From Actinomadura sp. DC4 (lineage in GTDB: Bacteria > Actinomycetota > Actinomycetes > Streptosporangiales > Streptosporangiaceae), in contig NZ_JAUEQY010000004.1 in NCBI RefSeq assembly GCF_030406325.1, positions 396,736 through 460,735 of the forward strand: a stretch of DNA of 64,000 nt, read 5' to 3'. How positions within the stretch are numbered: the stretch's first letter is position 1; the number at the start of each line of letters is the position of its first letter. The position numbers and the translations under genes are program-made. The notes beneath the pieces are model-generated. The model did no database searches. It worked only from the letters and a program-made list of their open reading frames with translations, and was not told the DNA's origin. Below, piece after piece: positions 57,950-64,000 of the stretch.

Positions 57950-59008
57950 ATGTCTCGTCGTGCTGCCACGCTGGTCTTCGCGAGCGTGCTCATTCTCGTA
58001 CTCGGCATGGTCGGCGCGTTCATTCCCGTGCCGTACGTCGCGTTGCGTCCCGGACCCACCACCGACACGCTCGGGCAGCTCGGTAAGACGCCGCTGATCC
58101 AGATCACCGGCGCCAAGACCTACCCCACCCAGGGGCACCTCAACTTCGTGACCGTCGCCTACCAGGGCGGGCCGGGCAACCGCATCGACCTGTTCACCGC
58201 GCTGCGCGGCTGGCTCGACCCCGACGTGGCGATCGTGCCCGAAGAGGCGATCTTCCCCAAGAACGTCCCGACCAAGAAGGTCGAGCAGGAGAACACCGAG
58301 GAGATGGCCTCCTCCCAGGAGTCCGCGACCGCGGCCGCCCTGCACGAGCTGCACATGCCCACGACCACGGACGTCGTCGTGGACTCCGTGCAGCAGGGCC
58401 TGCCCGCCGCCGGAAAGCTGAAGCCCGGCGACCAGATCGTGGCGATCGACGACAAGAAGATCAAGCAGGTGCCGGACGTGAGCGGCATCATCAGCGGCCA
58501 CAAGGCCGGCGACACGGTGAAGTTCGCCATCAAACGCGGCGGCAAGGACTCCGCCCTCGACATCGGCACCGTCGCCTCGCCGGACAAGGCAGCCGCGGGA
58601 AAGCCCGTGGTCGGCGTCGTCCTGCGGGAGAAGTTCCAGTTCCCGATCAACGTGAAGATCAGCGTCGGCGACGTCGGCGGGCCGAGCGCCGGCCTGATGT
58701 TCTCCCTCGGCATCTACGACAAGCTGACCCCGCTGGAGATCACCGGCAGCAGGTTCATCGCCGGCACCGGGACGATCACACCCGAGGGCCAGGTCGGCCC
58801 GATCGGCGGCATCCAGCAGAAGATGGTCGCCGCCCGCGACGCCGGTGCCACGATCTTCCTCACGCCCACGCAGAACTGCGCCGACGCGGTCGCCTCCGAC
58901 CCCAAGGGGCTGCGGCTCGTCCGCGTCGACACCATGCACGGGGCGCTGGCGGCGCTGGACGCCATCCGCACCGGTCACGGCGCCATCCCGGCCTGCCCCG
59001 CCAAGTGA
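57950..59008 (+). CDS. PDZ domain-containing Lon-like membrane protease
   Basis: This 352-aa protein has one N-terminal membrane segment (residues about 5-28). A PDZ domain of about 90 residues follows (VDSVQQGLPAAGKLKPGDQIVAIDD), then the S16 protease domain with Ser246 in GGPSAGLMFSLG and Lys291 in GIQQKMVAARDAG. These two form the Ser-Lys dyad of Lon-type proteases. It lacks the ATPase domain. Active site faces outside the cell. The homologue in M. tuberculosis (Rv3194c from memory) is beside UPF0182 as here. It ends at TGATCA, back to back with PPA1309. Confidence 0.92.
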   Translation: MSRRAATLVFASVLILVLGMVGAFIPVPYVALRPGPTTDTLGQLGKTPLIQITGAKTYPTQGHLNFVTVAYQGGPGNRIDLFTALRGWLDPDVAIVPEEAIFPKNVPTKKVEQENTEEMASSQESATAAALHELHMPTTTDVVVDSVQQGLPAAGKLKPGDQIVAIDDKKIKQVPDVSGIISGHKAGDTVKFAIKRGGKDSALDIGTVASPDKAAAGKPVVGVVLREKFQFPINVKISVGDVGGPSAGLMFSLGIYDKLTPLEITGSRFIAGTGTITPEGQVGPIGGIQQKMVAARDAGATIFLTPTQNCADAVASDPKGLRLVRVDTMHGALAALDAIRTGHGAIPACPAK

Positions 59009-59509
59009 TCAGCTGAGCGTCGACGCGAGCGCGGCGGCGAGCGCCGGCACCAGCTCGTCCCCCGAAAGCACCTGATCGTCGCTGTCGTGGCCGCGCAGCC
59101 GCATCGCCGAGTGCCGGGAGCCGTCCCGCAGCACGCCCACGACGAGCCGTACGTCCTCGCGGCCCGGATGCTCACCCGCCCAGCCGACCGGGTCCTCGTC
59201 GGGCATTTCCTCCTCGGCGCCGTCGGGTAGCAGGATGCGTTCGACGGCGAGCGCGCAGCCGGCCACTCCGTCCGGCCATTCGATGCCGCTGAGAATTTCC
59301 TCGATCGGTTTTTCCAGCGGAAGTTCGGGCTGTTCGAGCACGGCGAGCCGCCCCGCGGTGTTCGGAACACCCAGCCGCTGGGCGAGATCGGGTTCGTTCT
59401 GGTGCAACTCAGGTGCCTCGACCAGGGCGTACAGGCGTGGCGCGGCGTCCCAGCCGGCGCCCGACACGTGGCGCTCGAGTTCCAGGACGACCTCTTCCAA
59501 TCGGCTCAT
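59009..59509 (-). CDS. PPA1309-family protein
   Basis: This 166-aa acidic protein matches the PPA1309 family of conserved actinobacterial hypotheticals: WDAAPRLYALVEAPEL, GVAGCALAVERILLPDGAEEEM and REDVRLVVGVLRDGSRHSAMRLRGHD. It has no signal peptide or catalytic motif. It is convergent with the PDZ protease, with abutting stops, and divergent from UPF0182, a conserved arrangement. Function unknown. Confidence 0.85.
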   Translation of the reverse strand: MSRLEEVVLELERHVSGAGWDAAPRLYALVEAPELHQNEPDLAQRLGVPNTAGRLAVLEQPELPLEKPIEEILSGIEWPDGVAGCALAVERILLPDGAEEEMPDEDPVGWAGEHPGREDVRLVVGVLRDGSRHSAMRLRGHDSDDQVLSGDELVPALAAALASTLS

Positions 59510-59627
59510 GCGGTTATTTTTTCACCTCTCACCCGGGTGTTTTCGCCGTAGGTGGCCGGTCGTGTACGGGAACCCGGGGATGCCTCGGTAAGTTGCCTTC
59601 ACATACACCCGGCGAAGGGGGACTGCT

Positions 59628-62537
59628 GTGACCTTCCGGAGCCCAGGCTTTGGCGGCCGAATCAACGTGGGCCGATCGCGGCTCCTGATACCCGTGATCG
59701 TGATCCTCGTGGTCCTCGTCGCGGTCTTTCTGGCGTTCACCGCGATCTGGACGGACGTGCTCTGGTATCGGTCGGTGGGGTTCTCCTCCGTCTACACCAA
59801 GCAGATCACCACGCGGGTCCTGCTGTTCTTCTCCGCGGGCCTGATCATGGTCGCCCTGCTCGGCGCGAACATCGTGACCGCCTACCGGCTGCGGCCCGCG
59901 TACCGGCCCTCGTCGGTCGAGCAGCAGGGGCTGGACCGCTACCGGAGCGTCGTCGATCCACACCGGCGGCTGATCGTCATCGCCCTGCTGAGCCTGGTCG
60001 GCCTGCTCACCGCGTCGGCGGCGGCCGGCCGGTGGCGAGTCTGGCTGGCGTTCCTCAACCGGCAGCCGTTCGGCGTCAAGGATCCGCAGTTCCACAAGGA
60101 CATCTCGTTCTTCGTCTTCACCTATCCGCTGCTGCGGGTCGTGCTCGGCTTCCTGTTCACCGCGGTGATCCTGACGTTCATCGCCTCGCTGGTCGTGCAC
60201 TACCTGTACGGCGGCGTGCGCGTGCAGGGCGTGGGGGAGAAGGTCAGCCCTGCCGCCCGCGCGCACCTCTCGGTGCTGTTCGGCGTGTTCGTCCTGCTCA
60301 AGGCCGTGGCGTACTGGTTCGACCGCTGGGGCCTGGCCCACTCCGAACGCGGTGTGGTCACCGGCCCGTCCTACACCGACGTCAACGTCGTGCTGCCCGC
60401 CAAGACCATCCTCGCCGCCATCGCGCTGATCTGCGCGCTGATGTTCTTCGCGACCTTCATCCGCCCCGGCGCGATGCTGCCCGGCATGGCGTTCGGCCTG
60501 CTCGTCCTGTCGGCGATCCTGATCGGCGGGGTCTTCCCGCTGCTGATCCAGACCTTCCACGTCAAGCCGAACGAGGCCGACAAGGAGAGCAAGTACATCG
60601 GCCGCAACATCGCCGCGACGAGACAGGCGTACGACGTGGGCGACACGAAGGTCACCGACTACCTGCCGAACACCAAGCTGTCGCCGGCGCAGGCCAAGCA
60701 GGAGACCTCCACGCTGCCCAACGTCCGCCTGCTCGACCCCGCCGTGGTGTCGCCGACGTACCAGCAGCTCCAGCAGATCAAGGGCTTCTACAAGTTCCCG
60801 AACCCGCTCGACATCGACCGCTACCCCAACCCGGCCGACGGCAACGCCCTGAAGGACACCGTCGTCGCCGTACGCGAGATCGACGGGCCGCCGTCCGGCC
60901 AGGCCAACTGGATCAACAGCCACCTCGTCTACACGCACGGGTACGGCTTCGTGGCCGCCCCCGGCAACCAGGTCGACGCCCAGGGCGCCCCGGACTTCAC
61001 CGAGAAGAACATCCCGCCGACGGGCGCGCTCGGCATCACCCAGCCGCGCATCTACTTCGGCGAGCGCTCCCCGTCGTACTCCATCGTCGGAGGGGCGGGG
61101 AACCGCGAGCTGGACTACCCCGACGACAAGAGCCCCACGGGACAGCACAACAGCTCGTACGCGGGCAACGGTGGCGTCCCCATCGGGTCGCTGTTCAACC
61201 GGACCCTGTACGCCCTGCGCTTCAAGGAGAAGAACCTCCTGCTGTCCGGGGCGATCAACCCGCACTCACGGATCCTGTACAACCGGACGCCCCGTGAGCG
61301 CGTCCAGAAGGCCGCGCCGTGGCTGAAGGTCGACGGCAATCCCTATCCCGCGGTCGTCGGCGGCCGGATCAAGTGGATCGTCGACGGCTACACGACCGCC
61401 GCCGACTATCCGTACTCCGAGCGCACGAGCCTCGCCGACGCCACCAAGGACACCAACACCGAGAGCAGGGTTTCGGTGGCCGCCCAGTCCGGCGACCGCA
61501 TCAACTACATCCGCAACTCGGTGAAGGCCACGGTCGACGCGTTCGACGGCACGGTGAACCTCTACGCCTGGAACGACGACGACCCGATCCTCAAGACGTG
61601 GATGAAGGCGTTCCCGGGCACGGTGCAGCCGCGTACGGCCATCCCCGCCGACCTCATGGCACACCTGCGCTATCCCGAGGACCTGTTCAAGGTGCAGCGT
61701 CAGATCCTCGCGCGCTACCACGTGCAGAACTCGCAGGCCTTCTACGGCGGGCAGGACTTCTGGCAGATCCCGAGCGACCCGACCAGCGAGGGCACGGTCG
61801 AGCCGCCGTACTACCTGAGCGTCAAGATGCCCGACCAGACGGCGCCGGGATTCTCGCTGACCTCGACGTTCGTCCCCAAGGGCAAGGTCACGAACCTTAC
61901 CGCGTTCATGGCGGTCGACAGCGTGCCGACGAGCCCGACGTACGGTCAGATCCGTATCCTCCAGGTGCCGCGAAGTCAGGTGACACCTGGGCCGGAACAG
62001 GTCCAGAACACGTTCGAGAACAATCCGACGGTCTCGCAGCAGCTCACGCTGTTGCGCGGGCCCGGGTCACGGACGGTGAGCGGCAACCTTCTGACACTGC
62101 CGTTCGGTGGAGGCTTCTTGTACGTCGAACCCATCTATCTCCAGGCCAACGCCGGAGGGGGGTCCTACCCGCTGCTGAAACGCGTTCTCGTCTCGTACGG
62201 GAACGACATCGGCTTCGGGGCGACGCTCGAGGACGCCCTCAACCAGGTTCTCAAGGGCGGCGGCATCACCACGCCGACCGGTCCGCCGCTGCAGGCGAGC
62301 GAGGACGTCCAGGCGGCGATCGACGCGGCCAACAGGGCGTACAGCGACGCGCAGAACGCCCTGGCCAAGAGCGACTGGACGGCGTACGGAGAGGCGCAGA
62401 AGCAGCTCAAATCCGCCCTTGACCAGCTGGCGAAGCTGCGGAACCAGGGTAAGAACACCCCACCGCCGACGCCCGTCCCGAGCGGCACACCGAGCACGCC
62501 GGCCACCCCTGTCCCCACGCCCAAACCCAGCGGCTAG
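59628..62537 (+). CDS. UPF0182 family large membrane protein
   Basis: This 969-aa protein has about seven hydrophobic segments in residues 15-305. A large extracytoplasmic domain follows with family motifs: NVRLLDPAVVSPTYQQLQQIKGFY, YVEPIYLQANAG near the end and RYHVQNSQAFYGGQDFWQIP. The C-terminus is a Pro/Ser/Thr-rich tail (TPPPTPVPSGTPSTPATPVP). GTG 59628 follows AAGGGGGACTGCT. Family function is unknown; it is conserved across actinobacteria and neighbours the PDZ protease (Rv3193c region from memory). It precedes a perfect terminator. Confidence 0.93.
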   Translation: MTFRSPGFGGRINVGRSRLLIPVIVILVVLVAVFLAFTAIWTDVLWYRSVGFSSVYTKQITTRVLLFFSAGLIMVALLGANIVTAYRLRPAYRPSSVEQQGLDRYRSVVDPHRRLIVIALLSLVGLLTASAAAGRWRVWLAFLNRQPFGVKDPQFHKDISFFVFTYPLLRVVLGFLFTAVILTFIASLVVHYLYGGVRVQGVGEKVSPAARAHLSVLFGVFVLLKAVAYWFDRWGLAHSERGVVTGPSYTDVNVVLPAKTILAAIALICALMFFATFIRPGAMLPGMAFGLLVLSAILIGGVFPLLIQTFHVKPNEADKESKYIGRNIAATRQAYDVGDTKVTDYLPNTKLSPAQAKQETSTLPNVRLLDPAVVSPTYQQLQQIKGFYKFPNPLDIDRYPNPADGNALKDTVVAVREIDGPPSGQANWINSHLVYTHGYGFVAAPGNQVDAQGAPDFTEKNIPPTGALGITQPRIYFGERSPSYSIVGGAGNRELDYPDDKSPTGQHNSSYAGNGGVPIGSLFNRTLYALRFKEKNLLLSGAINPHSRILYNRTPRERVQKAAPWLKVDGNPYPAVVGGRIKWIVDGYTTAADYPYSERTSLADATKDTNTESRVSVAAQSGDRINYIRNSVKATVDAFDGTVNLYAWNDDDPILKTWMKAFPGTVQPRTAIPADLMAHLRYPEDLFKVQRQILARYHVQNSQAFYGGQDFWQIPSDPTSEGTVEPPYYLSVKMPDQTAPGFSLTSTFVPKGKVTNLTAFMAVDSVPTSPTYGQIRILQVPRSQVTPGPEQVQNTFENNPTVSQQLTLLRGPGSRTVSGNLLTLPFGGGFLYVEPIYLQANAGGGSYPLLKRVLVSYGNDIGFGATLEDALNQVLKGGGITTPTGPPLQASEDVQAAIDAANRAYSDAQNALAKSDWTAYGEAQKQLKSALDQLAKLRNQGKNTPPPTPVPSGTPSTPATPVPTPKPSG

Positions 62538-62542
62538 GAGGT

Positions 62543-62591
62543 CTGTCCCGAGGTCCCGCCGTCCTGACTACGGACGGGGACCTCGGGACAG
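62543..62591 (+). terminator. Long hairpin terminator of UPF0182
   Basis: CTGTCCCGAGGTCCC (62543-62557) pairs perfectly over 15 bp with 62577-62591; an inner CGTCC/GGACG stem (62560-62564 with 62572-62576) extends it. It starts 6 nt after the UPF0182 stop. Confidence 0.85.
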
Positions 62592-62650
62592 GTCCCGGAC
62601 TCGATTTGCATAGCGAGTCGGAGTGCCCATAGAGTTAGGGCACACCGCAA

Positions 62651-62727
62651 CGCGGGGTGGAGCAGTTCGGTAGCTCGCTGGGCTCATAACCCAGAGGTCG
62701 TAGGTTCAAATCCTACCCCCGCTACCA
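62651..62727 (+). tRNA. Initiator tRNA-fMet (CAU)
   Basis: A 77-nt cloverleaf with anticodon CAT at 62685-62687. The first base (C1) does not pair with T72, the anticodon stem has three G-C pairs (GGGCTCATAACCC), and CCA is encoded. All three are initiator features. The T-arm is GTAGGTTCAAATCCTAC. Confidence 0.97.
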
Positions 62728-62730
62728 ATT

Positions 62731-62770
62731 AGAGAAGGGCCCGGAGGATTTCCTCTCCGGGCCCTTCTCT
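62731..62770 (+). terminator. Hairpin terminator after tRNA-fMet
   Basis: AGAGAAGGGCCCGGAG (62731-62746) pairs perfectly over 16 bp with 62755-62770 around an 8-nt loop. It may also serve the convergent SnoaL-like gene. Confidence 0.85.
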
Positions 62771-62776
62771 GTTCGG

Positions 62777-63214
62777 TCAATAGATCAGTTCGAGGTCCGA
62801 TCGGCCCCAGTAGGCCTTCAGCTCCTCGATCCGTCCGATCTCGTCCGTGCGGAGCACGAGCGTGGAGTCCCGCTTGAGGCGTCTGCCCTCCGGGTTCCGC
62901 GGAGCCGTCAGCCGGTCGCGCCTTACGGAGTCCGGCCCCACGGGCAGGTAGTCCATGATCGCGAGCACGGGGATCAGCACGCGGACGTCGTCCTGGCACG
63001 CCACAGGCTCACCAGGGGCCTCATGGATCCCGGCGGCCACCGCCCGGCCGAAGTGCGTGCGCAGGGCGTCACGGCCGCTCTGGCGGTCCGAGCCGACCGG
63101 ATCTTCGAAGGTGACCTCGTCCGCGTAGAGGGCGAGCAGGCCGTCGACGTCTCCGGCGTTCATGAGCCGGCAGTGCTCGAAGGCCAACTGCTTCCGGCTG
63201 CGTTCGTTCAGCAA
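62777..63214 (-). CDS. SnoaL/ketosteroid-isomerase-like (NTF2 fold) protein
   Basis: This 145-aa protein has the NTF2-like layout: a helix with FEHCRLMNAGDVDGLLALYADEVTFEDPVG, then GRDALRTHFGRAVAAG and a beta-sheet ending ELKAYWGRSDLELIY. The motif ALYADEVTFEDPVG is usual in the ketosteroid isomerase branch of actinobacteria. Substrate unknown. It is convergent with tRNA-fMet and divergent from the rRNA promoter region. Confidence 0.85.
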   Translation of the reverse strand: MLNERSRKQLAFEHCRLMNAGDVDGLLALYADEVTFEDPVGSDRQSGRDALRTHFGRAVAAGIHEAPGEPVACQDDVRVLIPVLAIMDYLPVGPDSVRRDRLTAPRNPEGRRLKRDSTLVLRTDEIGRIEELKAYWGRSDLELIY

Positions 63215-63363
63215 CTCATCCTCCCGCGACGGCCGGCGCTCAACTCTTGTTGACCTGCCTAAAGCTGTCCTGAATGGCGACGCGCCCGCGCCCTATTCAC
63301 GGGGGATGGCGATGCTTTGACGGGGGTCGTCGCGGGGCTCTGAGGCGGTGCGGCGGCCCCGAT

Positions 63364-63392
63364 TTGACCAAGGTCCGGGACGAACGTAATGT
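63364..63392 (+). promoter_or_regulatory. Upstream rRNA promoter
   Basis: TTGACC (63364-63369) and TAATGT (63387-63392) with 17-nt spacing. It lies about 480 nt before 16S rRNA and fits one of several tandem rrn promoters. Confidence 0.6.
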
Positions 63393-63606
63393 TCTCTTCG
63401 CCCCAAGGGGAACGGGAAGCCGGAAGGCGCCCGGGACCTGCGGGGAACTCACACCAGATCACGAGTCCGGGACTTAGGACCGGATAGAGACGGTAGGGTG
63501 AGAGTCTCCCCGGAAGAACGGGATGCAGGACGCCTTGAAGGTGGCCGGCCCGGATGGGGAACTTCAGCGGGTAGGGAGATCTTCTAGGTCTTTACGGATC
63601 TGGGGG

Positions 63607-63634
63607 TTGACTTACTGGCTGAGGGTGGTAAGTT
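63607..63634 (+). promoter_or_regulatory. Downstream rRNA promoter
   Basis: TTGACT (63607-63612) and TAAGTT (63629-63634) with 16-nt spacing, 240 nt before 16S rRNA. Confidence 0.65.
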
Positions 63635-63635
63635 A

Positions 63636-63875
63636 GAAGGGTTGCCCCGGAGAGGGTTGAGAGACTTCTCGATGGTGTGTGTCCGTTTCTTGAGAACTCA
63701 ACAGTGTGCTAAAAGCCAGTGCCTTTTTAGTCCTCGGACTGGATGGTCATGGCAGGCCGGTTATGGTCTGGTTGTGGTTGTTCGGTTTTTGGATTCCTTT
63801 GGCAAGTATGATTCTTGCCGGGATTTGTCTGTTCAGGTTTGGCGGCCGCTCTTAACGGGTGGTTGTCGTTCGACC
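63636..63875 (+). promoter_or_regulatory. rRNA operon leader with conserved antitermination/processing motif
   Basis: CTTGAGAACTCAACAGTGTG at about 63691-63710 is a motif seen in actinobacterial rrn leaders. An AT-rich stretch follows, and the mature 16S 5' end lies just downstream. No protein is expected here. Confidence 0.7.
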
Positions 63876-64000
63876 TTAACGGAGAGTTTGATCCTGGCTC
63901 AGGACGAACGCTGGCGGCGTGCTTAACACATGCAAGTCGAGCGGAAAGGCCCTTCGGGGTACTCGAGCGGCGAACGGGTGAGTAACACGTGAGTAACCTG
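63876..64000 (+). rRNA. 16S ribosomal RNA, 5' part
   Basis: GAGAGTTTGATCCTGGCTCA and the following GGACGAACGCTGGCGGCGTG, with CATGCAAGTCGAGCGG, are the universal 16S start. The gene continues beyond the window end. The 5' end is set by alignment to E. coli position 8. Confidence 0.97.

Overview
The window is high-GC actinobacterial DNA. Evidence for this is the strong G/C third-position bias, GTG and TTG starts, many 1-4 nt gene overlaps, terminator hairpins without U-tracts, a WhiB protein, a mycoredoxin, an ECF41 sigma factor, and an rRNA leader and initiator tRNA of actinobacterial type. Chitinase and glucanase exoenzymes plus a giant Rhs protein suggest a soil, mycelial lineage (Streptosporangiales/Thermomonosporaceae-like). 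The genus is inference.

Layout. 1-4.2 kb: end of a PTS-linked polyol operon (zinc dehydrogenase, HPr, Enzyme I) and a facing DeoR regulator. 4.25-9.7 kb: three secreted hydrolases, GH30, GH18 and GH16, each with a nearly identical ricin-type lectin module; together they cover beta-1,6-glucan, chitin and beta-1,3-glucan of fungal walls. 9.8-14.7 kb: an oxidoreductase, an ECF41 sigma factor divergent from a LUD-domain gene across a perfect inverted repeat, and an orphan histidine kinase. 14.7-18.1 kb: mycoredoxin, uvrD2 and tesB. 18.1-31.7 kb: an accessory island. The 3' end of tesB occurs three times (18006-18135, 28838-28967, 31568-31677), and a decayed tyrosine integrase lies just past the intact copy. 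Between the copies lie an AraC regulator, a 2940-aa Rhs/YD-repeat protein with a cysteine-rich tip, broken endonuclease VII and cupin genes, a RibD-like reductase and a LysR regulator. 31.7-36.1 kb: TetR with a palindromic operator facing a two-gene membrane operon (one gene a methyltransferase with a CxxC tail), then a shrunken Dxs-like protein and an rRNA methyltransferase. 36.1-38.9 kb: whiB7 with a promoter and transcription-attenuator leader, its small partner gene, a 50-aa zinc-ribbon protein and an ABC1 kinase. 39-41.3 kb: enoyl-CoA hydratase, YgjP-type metallopeptidase and a DUF2064-like gene. 41.3-51.1 kb: one polycistronic LacI-controlled hexuronate operon (ABC importer, IolB-like isomerase, ManD, UxaA, UxuB). 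51.1-62.6 kb: mostly conserved core genes (SDR and DapB-like pair, DUF574 methyltransferase, Nudix, DUF2342, epimerase, MoaE, PDZ/Lon-like protease, PPA1309, UPF0182). 62.6-64 kb: initiator tRNA, a SnoaL-like gene, tandem rRNA promoters and the start of 16S rRNA.

The conserved genes (mycoredoxin, uvrD2, whiB7, ABC1 kinase, DUF2342, PDZ protease, UPF0182) are, from memory, contiguous in Mycobacterium tuberculosis (about Rv3193c-Rv3198A). Here the same set is spread over about 48 kb, with accessory catabolic, regulatory and island DNA in between.
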